Assembly: GCA_035543455.1 (NCBI GenBank)
Contig: DATKKE010000025.1
Location: forward strand, 1 to 22,692
DNA: 22,692 nt
From: CAIKOD01 sp035543455
GTDB taxonomy: Archaea > Halobacteriota > Methanomicrobia > Methanomicrobiales > Methanospirillaceae
Reading direction: 5' to 3'
Positions within the stretch are counted from its first letter, which is position 1. Each line of letters begins with the position of its first letter. Positions 1 through 7,892 of the stretch are shown here, in pieces. The translations under genes were made by a program, and so were the position numbers. The notes below the pieces were generated by a model that did no database searches, was not told the origin of the DNA, and saw only the letters and a list, made by a program, of their open reading frames with translations.

Positions 1-10
1 TACACGTACT

Positions 11-448
11 ATGAAACAATTACCTTACGGAATTGGTCTGCTCCTGATTTGCGCACTTCTGGCAGGATGCACCGGGATTCCTCCCGTCCAGAATGCACCT
101 CCCGCATCAAATAATAATGTTGTCTCTGGAACGGTTGACACACTGCCGTCCGGAAGCAACGTGGCAATCCAGGTGGCCCAGAAAGATGCGATCCATAATA
201 CCATCGATGTGACATTCGCGGGAGGGGAGGGACAAAACCAGGTAAAAAGCATAGATGTAGTATATACAGGGAATGATGGCTCGACCCGGACACAGTCCCT
301 TCAACCCCTGAAAGGGGCAACGGTAACGTTCCAGGGAACGAACCAGAGCGACAATATCCGGGTATACATTACATTTTACAACGGCAACCGCTACAAAGTC
401 ATAGATCAGTCATCTCCGGTCGTCGGACCCGCCCGGGGAGGAATTTAA
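11..448 (+). CDS. Small predicted lipoprotein, function unknown
   Basis: A 145-residue protein with an N-terminal hydrophobic signal (residues about 7-19) ending in a lipobox, LLAGC, with the candidate lipid-modified cysteine at residue 20. The mature part is rich in Asn, Gln, Thr, Ser and Val with few charged residues, as in extracytoplasmic beta-strand proteins of archaea. I recognise no catalytic motif. Only ten bases precede the ATG in this window, so ribosome binding site and promoter cannot be judged, and a start further upstream cannot be fully excluded, although the signal peptide fits this start. It faces the DUF3821-like gene tail to tail. It probably sits on the outer face of the cytoplasmic membrane. 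Existence of the gene is well supported; function is unknown. Confidence 0.75.
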   Translation: MKQLPYGIGLLLICALLAGCTGIPPVQNAPPASNNNVVSGTVDTLPSGSNVAIQVAQKDAIHNTIDVTFAGGEGQNQVKSIDVVYTGNDGSTRTQSLQPLKGATVTFQGTNQSDNIRVYITFYNGNRYKVIDQSSPVVGPARGGI

Positions 449-516
449 TTTTCTTATTCAAGAAATATTGTTTTAAAAAAAATTCTACAAAAATAATGAT
501 CCCTTTTTTTCTCTTA
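449..516. terminator. AT-rich convergent intergenic, likely bidirectional termination
   Basis: The 68 bases between two convergent genes contain T runs readable on both strands: TTTT runs and an A8 run near 475-482 (T-rich on the minus strand), and a T8 run near 503-510 on the plus strand. Archaeal transcription ends efficiently at such T-rich tracts, so both neighbouring transcripts could stop here. No strong hairpin is visible. Confidence 0.4.
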
Positions 517-1482
517 TCAGGAGGTCCGTCTTCTAATAATCAGGACCGCTCCAACCAGTCCCGCACCTGCCAGGAGAACACCCGGCGCCGGAGACTGTGT
601 TGTCGGAACCGTTGTCGGGAGGGTACTCAGTGGCGGTGTTGTGGCCGGGATCGTCATCGTGGTGGTGGTTACGGATGACGTCGTGGGAGGAGAGGTGGTT
701 GTAGCAGTATTGGTAACTGAGGTTATAGCCGATGTAATCGGGGTCGTAATCAACGGATTTGAGCTTTGGATCTGAAGATTGCCGGTCTGGGGGGTCTGGG
801 TCTTCCCGTCGACCCGGTAGTTATTATTCATCTCATTGACGTTGCATATCGCCCAGACGGTGTAGGTGCCCGGAGAGTATGCTCTTGTATCCCAGATAGG
901 TCCGGTTGAGAACGGCGACGTTGTTACCCCTATATTCGTTAATGGATGCCCTGACACCTCTGCGAGCTGGGCGCCACCGGGCGTAACCACATAAATTGTC
1001 ACCGGTATCATAGATATTCCGGACCTGTTCAGCATGGCCACGAGATTTGTTTCGATCCTGAAACTCGCCTGGTCACCTCTTGGAAGCAATCTCGTTGAAT
1101 TCGTCACCTCGAAATTCGAAGTATCATCAAATACCCTTAATGTTAATGACGGATCTTCCACATAGAATGCAAATTTTTTATCGGGCATTGTGTACCATGC
1201 ACCCGTCTTTGAAACAAACGTCGCCGGGTCGACATAAAAATTCTGAGCGTCGTCCACGGTAACGGTCGCTTCGGGCACACTGGCAGCTACATTTGCTCCT
1301 GTCGCGAACCAGCCTATCCTCGATGCGCTGTTTACCCCGGCCTGGGTTATATCGAGACCTTGCTCCCCAATGAATGCCGTACCACCCTGCGGGATCGTAA
1401 AAAGGCCTCCGCTTGCAGGGAGAATAAGCAATGACGCCGAAAAAACGGCGGCAATTATACAAAATTTAAACCAGCTCTTCAT
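517..1482 (-). CDS. DUF3821-like surface protein with Thr-rich stalk and C-terminal anchor
   Basis: A 321-residue secreted protein. Residues 1-25 form a signal peptide (basic start, long hydrophobic core, PASGG cleavage region). Just after it comes a GGTAFIGEQGLDIT stretch, which resembles the start of the DUF3821 domain common in surface proteins of Methanomicrobiales. The body (about 30-235) looks beta-rich. Residues about 240-295 are a Thr/Ser/Pro low-complexity stalk, probably O-glycosylated. The C-terminus is a hydrophobic helix followed by RRRTS, a tripartite tail similar to archaeosortase-type sorting signals (a PAPG variant rather than canonical PGF). The ATG has a strong AAGGAGGA eight bases upstream. 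Two stop codons occur in tandem. Likely S-layer associated or cell-surface; the exact role is unknown. Confidence 0.8.
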   Translation of the reverse strand: MKSWFKFCIIAAVFSASLLILPASGGLFTIPQGGTAFIGEQGLDITQAGVNSASRIGWFATGANVAASVPEATVTVDDAQNFYVDPATFVSKTGAWYTMPDKKFAFYVEDPSLTLRVFDDTSNFEVTNSTRLLPRGDQASFRIETNLVAMLNRSGISMIPVTIYVVTPGGAQLAEVSGHPLTNIGVTTSPFSTGPIWDTRAYSPGTYTVWAICNVNEMNNNYRVDGKTQTPQTGNLQIQSSNPLITTPITSAITSVTNTATTTSPPTTSSVTTTTMTIPATTPPLSTLPTTVPTTQSPAPGVLLAGAGLVGAVLIIRRRTS

Positions 1483-1489
1483 ACATGGT

Positions 1490-1512
1490 GTCCTCCTTTA
1501 AATATATTCTGT
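1490..1512 (-). promoter_or_regulatory. Ribosome binding site and nearby box A of the DUF3821-like gene
   Basis: Read on the minus strand, an AT-rich box (ATATATTTAAA) runs directly into AAAGGAGGA and then the ATG at 1482. If the box is the real TATA element, the transcript would begin almost at the ATG and the ribosome binding site would not be transcribed. If the ribosome binding site is used, the promoter must lie further upstream. The two readings exclude each other, and the strong purine motif argues for the second. Confidence 0.4.
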
Positions 1513-1621
1513 AAATGTTCAGGAGAAAGGATAAGCATTTCCACAGAAGTGAGGTACCCCCTGAACAAGTGCTCTGATACCAAATCCTTTTATTACAATC
1601 TTTCCGCAGACATCGGGAAAA

Positions 1622-1680
1622 ATAATATACCGGAGCGACATAGGGATGTATCTGATATTAAAAAACATCTCCAGGAAGGA
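1622..1680 (+). promoter_or_regulatory. Predicted box A and ribosome binding site of the coiled-coil membrane protein gene
   Basis: An ATAATATA box at about 1622-1629 would place transcription start near 1651, leaving a leader of about 40 bases with AGGAAGGA at 1673-1680, some 12 bases before the ATG at 1693. This supports the internal ATG at 1693 rather than the earlier in-frame ATG at 1549, which lies upstream of the box. Confidence 0.4.
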
Positions 1681-1692
1681 TTAGCGATTAAG

Positions 1693-2316
1693 ATGGCAGA
1701 ACCGACTTCGCAGGATGATGAACAAGCCCGTTTAAAAAGTCAGGAAGAGGGAAAGCAGAGGGAACAGGAACTTGAATTGGCAAAGGACCGTGCACGTAAA
1801 GAGGGAAAAAAAGAGGGCCGGGAACTGGAACGGAAAAAAGAAAATGGTGGCGGCGGAAGCGGTTTAAAAGTTGTTGTCGGTATCATAGCGCTTCTTATAA
1901 TCATATTTATTGCAGCCCTCCTGACGCTGAATGTGACGGTCACGAATCCGGCGACAGGGATCCCGATGCCTTTCTCCAGCAATTACAGCGTCACGTTTCC
2001 TGAAGGGCAGCAGATCACGATCGGGAATACGCATATCACCGTGCTTTCGTACCAGAACGAGTTAATCTCGAACATCGACGGCGACCAGCAGAGACTGGTG
2101 GAGGGCCAGGACCGGGTGACGGCTGAACGGCGTGCTGTCATTACCACCCTCGGGGCAGTTACCCTGATGGATATCGATTTCCAGTTAGACCTGAAGTATA
2201 AAGGCCAGCGGGACAACCTTGCCTATTTCGATATGGTGATACATACTTCGAATCAGGTGCCGGACCTCCTTCTAAGGCGGTTGCTTCCGTCCTCCATAAA
2301 TGCCAGTCCGATGTAA
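1693..2316 (+). CDS. Membrane protein with charged N-terminal coiled coil and extracytoplasmic domain
   Basis: A 207-residue protein if translated from the ATG at 1693. Residues about 9-50 are almost entirely Glu, Lys, Arg, Gln and Ala and should form a cytoplasmic helix or coiled coil. NGGGGSG at 51-57 is a flexible linker. Residues 58-80 are a single membrane helix. The remaining 125 residues (beta-strand-like, including EGQQITIGNTHITVLSY) should lie outside the cell. The frame stays open upstream to an ATG at 1549, but that extra segment precedes the predicted promoter and does not look like part of the protein. I recognise no family. The topology suggests a protein linking a cytoplasmic partner to the envelope. 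It faces the DUF3821-like gene divergently. Confidence 0.7.
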   Translation: MAEPTSQDDEQARLKSQEEGKQREQELELAKDRARKEGKKEGRELERKKENGGGGSGLKVVVGIIALLIIIFIAALLTLNVTVTNPATGIPMPFSSNYSVTFPEGQQITIGNTHITVLSYQNELISNIDGDQQRLVEGQDRVTAERRAVITTLGAVTLMDIDFQLDLKYKGQRDNLAYFDMVIHTSNQVPDLLLRRLLPSSINASPM

Positions 2317-2468
2317 GAGGACGGATAAAGAACTTTTTCCGGGTGGAAAGGAATCAGGCAGGCGGTTTGGAGAAGAAATCCCGCCGGATTCCGGTTCCAA
2401 TGGGAATTAATTTGATTTTTTCTATTATACTGGAAGATTAATGCCCCTTTAACCAGTACCATATAATT

Positions 2469-2939
2469 ATGACCGATCCTGAAAGCCCAAAAGTGGCTGT
2501 CCTCGAGACATCCATGGGTACGATATCGATAGAGCTCGATCCAAAAATGCCTGTCACCGCCGGGAATTTTGAAAAACTGGTTGTGCAGGGATATTATGAC
2601 GGTGTCATCTTCCATCGCGTAATCGATGGCTTCATGATCCAGGGCGGCGATCCCACGGGAACCGGGTGCGGGGGGCCCGGGTACGCTATACGTGATGAAT
2701 TTACGCGAGAAAACCGGAATAACCGCGGTACCATATCTATGGCAAATGCGGGCCCGGATACCGGCGGAAGCCAGTTCTTCATCAATCTGGTAAATAACAA
2801 TTTCCTCGACGACCGGCATCCCGTGTTCGGCCGGGTCGTCTCGGGTATGGACGTTGTCGATGCTGTCGCAAAGGTTCAGAAGGACGGGAACGACCGTCCA
2901 AGAACGCCGGTTAAAATAATAAAAGCGGCGATGAAGTAA
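2469..2939 (+). CDS. Cyclophilin-type peptidyl-prolyl cis-trans isomerase
   Basis: A 156-residue single-domain cyclophilin that catalyses cis-trans isomerisation of prolyl peptide bonds; with no signal peptide it should act in the cytoplasm. The signature FHRVIDGFMIQGGDPTGTG spans residues 48-66, and GPDTGGSQFFI covers 95-105. Compared with human CypA the active-site set is present: R50, F55, M56, Q58, A92, F104, L113 and H117. The tryptophan that contacts cyclosporin (W121 in CypA) is a phenylalanine, F112, as in many prokaryotic cyclophilins. Length is normal for the compact archaeal and bacterial form. No ribosome binding site is visible before the ATG, so the message may be leaderless or nearly so. 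It appears to be a single-gene unit. Confidence 0.95.
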   Translation: MTDPESPKVAVLETSMGTISIELDPKMPVTAGNFEKLVVQGYYDGVIFHRVIDGFMIQGGDPTGTGCGGPGYAIRDEFTRENRNNRGTISMANAGPDTGGSQFFINLVNNNFLDDRHPVFGRVVSGMDVVDAVAKVQKDGNDRPRTPVKIIKAAMK

Positions 2940-3038
2940 AAAAATATGGGCAAGGTCCCAATCCTTCCCAAAAATCTTTACAATAACCGGATGATCTTTT
3001 GAATTTTGACTCGTGTTTTGGAGGGGCTCTCTGATATC

Positions 3039-3050
3039 ATATTTAAACAT
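3039..3050 (+). promoter_or_regulatory. Predicted box A of the candidate RNA gene
   Basis: The AT-rich CATATTTAAACA element stands immediately before a GC-rich segment that is not protein coding. At the usual archaeal spacing of about 26 bases, transcription would start near 3066-3072. Confidence 0.4.
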
Positions 3051-3065
3051 TTGACAGGGGGGTTT

Positions 3066-3270
3066 TCGCCATCTTCCTGCACCTCCCTATCAGGATAGCC
3101 TCTGGACAGGGTTGATCGGACGATACGAGGGAAAGAGTTAACAGGACAGTCCTATCCCGGCCGGGTCCCCACAGCGGCGGGGGAAGCCCCGGGAGCGTCT
3201 GAAGGGAAAGGATATGAGGAAAAAATGCACGAAATAACACACCATTTCCTGCGGTACTCAGTTTTTTTTA
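3066..3270 (+). ncRNA. Candidate structured non-coding RNA
   Basis: About 200 GC-rich bases lie between a box A at 3039-3050 and a T8-A-T6 tract at 3262-3276 that should end transcription. Inverted repeats suggest a fold. TCCCGG (3154-3159) can pair with CCGGGA (3188-3193), and TCCCC (3166-3170) inside it with GGGGA (3180-3184). GGATA with GGAC (about 3093-3097 and 3104-3107) can pair with GTCC and TATCC (about 3149-3157), which competes partly with the first stem. CTAT-CAGG-ATAG near 3087-3098 is a small local alternative. It does not carry the conserved blocks I would expect of SRP RNA (the GGAAGG...AGCA helix 8 motif), RNase P RNA (GAGGAAAGTC) or tRNA. Its identity is unknown; an untranslated leader or chance are alternatives. 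Confidence 0.35.
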
Positions 3271-3276
3271 TTTTTT
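3261..3276 (+). terminator. T-rich transcription terminator of the candidate RNA
   Basis: A run of eight T, one A and six T follows the GC-rich segment. Archaeal RNA polymerase terminates at such tracts without needing a hairpin. Confidence 0.45.
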
Positions 3277-3435
3277 CAAACACATTTCAGGTAATTATTT
3301 GTTACCATTTCTCCGTCGCAAATCACTGAGGGAGGCAGGGGATAAAATGACACCTTACCAAAAAATATTTCGTCTCCTCTTACCCTGCAGGAGATCGTGG
3401 AAAAACAGAAATAAGCGGTCCGCCTATGAACCGGT

Positions 3436-5577
3436 ATGGCAGGTACTACGGATAGAGACCGGGGGGACATAAAAGAGGGAGGAGCCGCGAACAGGCTTAT
3501 TCACGAGATCAGCCCGTACCTCCTCCAGCACGCCTTTAACCCGGTTGCATGGTACCCGTGGGGTGACGAAGCGTTCGACGAGGCGGGGAGAAGGGATTGC
3601 CCGATATTCCTGTCGATCGGGTATTCTACCTGTCACTGGTGCCATGTCATGGCACATGAGTCGTTTGAGGATGCCCGTGTAGCATCGCTCATGAATGACT
3701 CCTTTGTCTGCATAAAAGTCGACAGGGAAGAGAGACCCGACATCGATGAACTGTATATGTCGGTTGCACTCGTCCTGACTGGCTCCGGGGGCTGGCCCCT
3801 GACCATTATCATGACCCCCGAAAGAAAACCGTTTTTTGCTGCCACCTACATTCCGAAAGAAGACCGTTTTGGTATGCAGGGTCTTATGACGCTTATCCCC
3901 CGTATCAGGCAATTGTGGCAGAGCGACCGGGAGGAACTGATGACTGCAGCCGATCAGGTCACCGGTTCTGTTACCGCCGGTATAACCTCTCCTCCCCTGG
4001 GTGTGCAGTCTGGTATCGGCGGGGGGCTGCTCCACGATGGCTATGCGGCACTCAGGATCAGATTCGACCATATCAGCGGTGGATTTGGAGGAGCACCGAA
4101 ATTCCCGTCACCCCATATAATTTCGTTCCTTTTGCGCTATGCAAAAAGGACCAAAAAACCCGAGGCACTCTCTATGGCTCAAAAGACTCTCGAAGCCATG
4201 GCAATGGGAGGAATTTACGACCACCTTGGCTCGGGATTTCACCGCTATTCGACAGACGCCAGGTGGCTCGTCCCCCATTTTGAAAAAATGCTCCATGACC
4301 AGGCACTGCTGACCATCGCTTATACTGAATCTTACCAGATGACCGGAGCACCCTTGTGCAGGACTGTTGCAGAGGAGTGTCTCTCCTATCTTGTCCGCGA
4401 TATGCAGTCCCGGGAGGGAGGATTTTTCTCCGCCGAAGATGCTGACAGCGAAGGGAGCGAAGGAAAATACTATCTCTGGTCGGCCGATGAAATAGATGAT
4501 ATCCTCGGTGATGATGCGCATCTCTTTTCCCGGGCATATAATGTATCCCTGAGAGGTAATTTCCGGGAGCAGGACGCTGACAGTCCCTCCGGAAAAAATA
4601 TATTGTACCGGAGTACATCCATCAAGAACCTCGCAGAATCCGCAGGAATGGCGGAAAAGGAATACAGAGAACATCTGGCTGTTTTAAGGACCACATTATT
4701 TAAAAGCCGTGAAACCCGGGTCAGGCCGGCTAAAGACGATAAAATTCTTACCGACTGGAACGGGCTTGCCCTTTCTGCTTTTTCCCTGGCTTCAATGGCT
4801 TTTTCAGATGATACGTATCTCACGACTGCAAGGAGAAATGCCGATTTCCTTCTCGGTGTCATGGTCGGCGGAGACGGAGAACTGATGCATCGTTTCAGAA
4901 ATGGCGAGGCAGGAATCGCGGGCCTTGGATCCGATTATGCATATCTGACCGGAGGGCTTCTCGACCTTTTCGAAGCATCGCAGGATCCCCGTTACCTCGG
5001 GGCCGCACTCGATATACAGGACTGGTTCAACAGGCATTTTGCCGACACCGGAAAGGGCGGATTTTTTTCCTCCCGCGATACGGCAACAGACCTCATCGTC
5101 CGGAAAAAGGATATATATGACGGTGCCCTTCCATCGGTCAATTCTGTTGCATTCAAAAACCTCGTCAGGCTCGGGTTGTTTACGGCCGATCCCGGTTATC
5201 ATGAAAAGGCATGGCAACTTGCCCGTTGCTCTGTGCCGGCTGTAGTACAATCGCCAGAGAGCTATACGGGGTTTCTCTCGGCCCTGGACTTCGCCCTGGG
5301 ACCGTCATATGAAGTTGTTATTACCGGGGACCGGGATGATCCGAAAACCGGAGAGATGCGAAACGCCATAGGAAAACGATTTATTCCCTCCAAGGTATTG
5401 ATTTACCGGCCATATGGTGAGAATACGGTGCCGATCGATACACTGACCGGATTTTCCGGGAATTTTTCTCCCCCTGATGGCAGACCCATTGCCTGGGCCT
5501 GTTCAAATCATGCCTGCGGTGTTCCCACCGGGGACGTATCGGTACTCCTGGAAAACCTGGGCGAACCGCCAGAATAA
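3436..5577 (+). CDS. DUF255 thioredoxin-fold / six-hairpin glycosidase-like protein (YyaL, SSP411 type)
   Basis: A 713-residue protein, full length for this widely conserved family. The N-terminal thioredoxin-like domain (about 15-175) contains the family signature NRLIHEISPYLLQHAFNPVAW at its start and CHWCH at C66-H70 in place of the usual CxxC active site. The C-terminal part (about 195-620) is an alpha/alpha-barrel like the N-acylglucosamine 2-epimerases; conserved blocks include GGIYDHLGSGFHRYSTD, WLVPHFEKMLHDQA and ILTDWNGLALSAF. The biochemical role of the family is not firmly established; the mammalian homologue SPATA20 is a testis protein. The protein has no signal peptide and should be cytoplasmic. 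The ATG lacks a good ribosome binding site. It ends 20 bases before a convergent gene. Confidence 0.93.
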   Translation: MAGTTDRDRGDIKEGGAANRLIHEISPYLLQHAFNPVAWYPWGDEAFDEAGRRDCPIFLSIGYSTCHWCHVMAHESFEDARVASLMNDSFVCIKVDREERPDIDELYMSVALVLTGSGGWPLTIIMTPERKPFFAATYIPKEDRFGMQGLMTLIPRIRQLWQSDREELMTAADQVTGSVTAGITSPPLGVQSGIGGGLLHDGYAALRIRFDHISGGFGGAPKFPSPHIISFLLRYAKRTKKPEALSMAQKTLEAMAMGGIYDHLGSGFHRYSTDARWLVPHFEKMLHDQALLTIAYTESYQMTGAPLCRTVAEECLSYLVRDMQSREGGFFSAEDADSEGSEGKYYLWSADEIDDILGDDAHLFSRAYNVSLRGNFREQDADSPSGKNILYRSTSIKNLAESAGMAEKEYREHLAVLRTTLFKSRETRVRPAKDDKILTDWNGLALSAFSLASMAFSDDTYLTTARRNADFLLGVMVGGDGELMHRFRNGEAGIAGLGSDYAYLTGGLLDLFEASQDPRYLGAALDIQDWFNRHFADTGKGGFFSSRDTATDLIVRKKDIYDGALPSVNSVAFKNLVRLGLFTADPGYHEKAWQLARCSVPAVVQSPESYTGFLSALDFALGPSYEVVITGDRDDPKTGEMRNAIGKRFIPSKVLIYRPYGENTVPIDTLTGFSGNFSPPDGRPIAWACSNHACGVPTGDVSVLLENLGEPPE

Positions 5578-5597
5578 GCTGTTGGGATCAGAAAATA

Positions 5598-6074
5598 TTA
5601 GAGATTTTTAAGCGCGACCAGGTCCTTTACACCGGTGAGTTTCCATACAAGCGATCGCTCCTCCATCGCGATCGCCTCGGGCGGTTCCTGCGGCGAATGG
5701 CCGAGGGCGGCGAGAATATTAGGGGAAAGGTACTTTTCATGGATCAGGTCGACGAAGCGCTTTCGTATCAGCTTCTTCTCAATCCCGTCAGTTACCTCTT
5801 CGAGGTATCCCTGCATCGTGACAAAGGTATAGCAGGAGAGGTCCCTGGTGTATTTTTCGACTTCGACGGAAACATACGGGCTCTTCCTGAAGTATTCGAT
5901 CTTTTTCCCATATTTTGTTGAGAGAAAATAAATGAACTGACCGTCGAACACGTAGAGAAACGGGGCAATATATGGATATTTCTCGCCCTGAAATGCAATC
6001 CTTGCGATATATCCCTCTTCGATCAGGCGGTCATATTCCTGCTTTTCCATTCTCGGGATTCTCACGATCTCCAT
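5598..6074 (-). CDS. Pyridoxamine 5'-phosphate oxidase-like flavin-binding protein
   Basis: A 158-residue protein of the PNPOx-like split-barrel superfamily. The pattern of an N-terminal helix (MEKQEYDRLIEEGYIARIAF), a strand with YPYIAPFLYVFDGQFIYFLST, a basic helix (KKIEYFRKSPYVSVEVE) and a C-terminal WKL strand is typical of the archaeal members that bind FMN or F420 or haem. The substrate cannot be read from the sequence, and the true pyridoxine oxidase activity is unlikely in this subfamily. The ATG at 6074 is preceded by only a weak GGA motif. A predicted box A at 6104-6111 would give a leader of under ten bases. The gene converges on the DUF255 gene with 20 bases between stops. Confidence 0.85.
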   Translation of the reverse strand: MEIVRIPRMEKQEYDRLIEEGYIARIAFQGEKYPYIAPFLYVFDGQFIYFLSTKYGKKIEYFRKSPYVSVEVEKYTRDLSCYTFVTMQGYLEEVTDGIEKKLIRKRFVDLIHEKYLSPNILAALGHSPQEPPEAIAMEERSLVWKLTGVKDLVALKNL

Positions 6075-6323
6075 TCCAATCTCATGTGAATATCAGACAG
6101 GTAATAATAAAGTTTTGTAAATATTCCTGCCCGTTGTTGGGAGTGGTACGATTCAGGCGCAGGGTAATTATTCTTTTTAACCAGGGAATATCTTAATTGC
6201 CTGCATCCGGAGAGACTTTTATTGACAAAAGAAAGCAGGCCCAACCCGGGGTTGTTCTGCCGGGTGCGCAAAAAAGTGATATGGTACGATTTTATTGTCT
6301 CCCGTCTCGGCGGCCCCGGCCCT
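6075..6323. other. 249-base intergenic with promoter and possible terminator
   Basis: The left part holds a minus-strand box A (TTTATTAT, 6104-6111) about 26 bases from a start near 6081, just ahead of the PNPOx-like gene. The middle has an inverted repeat, ACCCGG at 6244-6249 and CCGGGT at 6260-6265, which on the minus strand is followed by T-rich sequence and could terminate the upstream rhodanese fusion transcript. Overlapping reading frames on the plus strand are shadows. Confidence 0.4.
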
Positions 6324-7721
6324 CTAACCTCCGGCGTGTCTCCGGTCTGTTTTTTCAGCAGGGAATCCGGCCGCGATCCAGGCGGTCATCCCCCCAAGGA
6401 TATTGGTGACAGAACAATAGCCGGCCCGTTCAAGGATGCTTCCCGCAAGACACCCCTTGAACCCCGCGTCGCAATAGACAAGCACCTCTTTATCCATCGG
6501 TACTTCCCGGGTCCTGCCAGGAAGTTCACCGACATAAATATGGTGATCGCCAGGTATATGGCCCATTTTCTCCCTGTTATGGATATCCCGCACGTCGAGG
6601 AGGAAATAGTCCTTCGCACCCGCATCAAGGAATTTTTTTAAGGTGTGTACCGACCAGGCAGGTTGACGTGCAATCTCTTCGCCGCTTTTCGTCCATGCCG
6701 GAAATCCTCCGGCAAGGTAGCCTGAAATATTTTCATATCCGAGTCTCACAAAGTGCCGGACAACAGGATCGGTGTCGAGGTTGAAATCATCGATGATAAC
6801 GATCGGGTCGTCATAATTGAGGACCCAGCCGATAAAGGCGGGAAGGCCTTCCCGCCAGACGCACAGGCTTTTTGCGATATGACCGCCGGCGTAGCTTGTA
6901 GGAGCCCTGATATCGAGAATTTGCACCCCGTTTCGTCCTTCATCCTTAATACGCTCTGGACTAAGCGGCATGAGGTCCGGGATATGATAAAATTCTCCTG
7001 CGCCATCGAGATTTTTTTGTTCCATCATCCTGAAATAGGGGGGGGAATAGTTGTGTTCTCGGGCTTTTTTGTCCATAAAATGCTCACGTGTCAGGGACAG
7101 CAACGGATTCGTCTTCCGTTCGTACCCGATGGTAGTAACCTGGTGGTCTGCGATATCTATGCCGCACACAGAACCGGCCCCATGTGCCGGATACACAAGA
7201 ACCGCCTCACCAAGCGGGAGAATTTTCTTAATAAGACTGTCGTGCAGGAGCCCTGCAGCATCCTCCTTCCTGATCCCCTCTATCAGATCCGTCCTGCCGA
7301 CGTCACCTGCAAAAAGGGCATCTCCCGTGAAAACGAGGTACGGGCCCTCTGAAATTTTCCGGTCGGTTATAACAAGGGAGATGCTTTCGAGGGTATGACC
7401 GGGAGTTTCCAGAATTCGTACCGAGATATCGCCAATGGAAAATTCATCCCCCTCGCTGACAGGCTGGCCGAACCGGAATGACGTTGCCGATCCATGATAA
7501 ATCTGCGCACCCGACCGTGCGGCAAGGCCGGTTGAGCCCGAAACGTAGTCTTCGTTCCTGTGTGTTTCAAAGATATGGGTGATATCCTGGTCATGTTCAC
7601 GTGCCAGCCGGAGATATATTCCCAAATCCCGTCGTGGATCTATCACGGCAGCTTCCCGCCCCGATCCGAGGTAATAGGAATGATGAGCGAGACCTTCCGA
7701 TGTTACCTGCTGAAGTATCAT
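6324..7721 (-). CDS. Metallo-beta-lactamase fold / double rhodanese fusion (persulfide or thiosulfate chemistry)
   Basis: A 465-residue three-domain protein. Residues 1-235 are a metallo-beta-lactamase fold of the glyoxalase II/persulfide dioxygenase branch, with TPGHTLES (H109), FTGDALFAGDVGRTDL (D134) and YPAHG (H180). The usual HxHxDH metal motif is altered to H54-R-N-E-D58-Y, a variant I have seen in rhodanese-fused relatives; metal binding may be reduced or different. Residues about 262-350 form a rhodanese domain without its active cysteine (IIDDFNLD in the loop). Residues about 365-458 form a second rhodanese domain with the catalytic cysteine C417 in VYCDAGFKG. The start at 7721 is chosen over an in-frame ATG at 7763 because GGAG precedes it at good distance and a box A lies at 7753-7760. 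Likely cytoplasmic sulfur transfer or sulfide detoxification; inferred only. Confidence 0.9.
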   Translation of the reverse strand: MILQQVTSEGLAHHSYYLGSGREAAVIDPRRDLGIYLRLAREHDQDITHIFETHRNEDYVSGSTGLAARSGAQIYHGSATSFRFGQPVSEGDEFSIGDISVRILETPGHTLESISLVITDRKISEGPYLVFTGDALFAGDVGRTDLIEGIRKEDAAGLLHDSLIKKILPLGEAVLVYPAHGAGSVCGIDIADHQVTTIGYERKTNPLLSLTREHFMDKKAREHNYSPPYFRMMEQKNLDGAGEFYHIPDLMPLSPERIKDEGRNGVQILDIRAPTSYAGGHIAKSLCVWREGLPAFIGWVLNYDDPIVIIDDFNLDTDPVVRHFVRLGYENISGYLAGGFPAWTKSGEEIARQPAWSVHTLKKFLDAGAKDYFLLDVRDIHNREKMGHIPGDHHIYVGELPGRTREVPMDKEVLVYCDAGFKGCLAGSILERAGYCSVTNILGGMTAWIAAGFPAEKTDRRHAGG

Positions 7722-7752
7722 CCTGCTCTCCAAACACCTGTAATGGCGCCGG

Positions 7753-7760
7753 AATATAAA
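7753..7760 (-). promoter_or_regulatory. Predicted box A of the rhodanese fusion gene
   Basis: TTTATATT on the minus strand places transcription start near 7730, giving a leader of about ten bases. The box lies inside the reading frame upstream of the ATG at 7721, which supports that start. The same TTATATTCCG core recurs at 22665-22675. Confidence 0.5.
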
Positions 7761-7892
7761 CAAGTTATCGTCCGGGTGATCTTCCCCCCTGATTTCTGAA
7801 TACCAAAAACCAGAAATTGCCCTCGATCCCCCGGTTTCCGGCCGGTAATAACATTCGAAAATTACTTATTCCCTTGTGGGACATTCACGATA

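Larger units (their letters stand above)
2940..3435 (+). other. 496-base gap without a convincing protein gene
   Basis: This stretch separates the cyclophilin and DUF255 genes. Short reading frames exist on both strands, but none has both a ribosome binding site and protein-like composition. The middle (about 3066-3260) is GC-rich and full of inverted repeats, flanked by an AT-rich box A and a long T-rich tract; it is annotated separately as a candidate RNA gene. The remaining 3280-3435 is AT-rich and should contain the promoter of the downstream gene, although I see no clear box A. Confidence 0.5.

Noticed and set aside
1549..1692. 48-codon N-terminal extension of the coiled-coil membrane protein
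   Set aside because: It lies upstream of the predicted box A and has no ribosome binding site; the composition differs from the rest, and the ATG at 1693 has AGGAAGGA upstream.
2253..3050. 265-codon minus-strand frame over the cyclophilin
   Set aside because: It is antisense to the cyclophilin signature motifs and covers intergenic DNA at both ends; no family resemblance.
3066..3270. SRP RNA or RNase P RNA
   Set aside because: The conserved helix-8 tetraloop motif of SRP RNA and the GAGGAAAGTC block of RNase P RNA are missing on both strands, and the segment is short for either.
4108..4674. 188-codon minus-strand frame inside the DUF255 gene
   Set aside because: It is antisense to strongly conserved coding sequence and has no ribosome binding site or recognisable motif.
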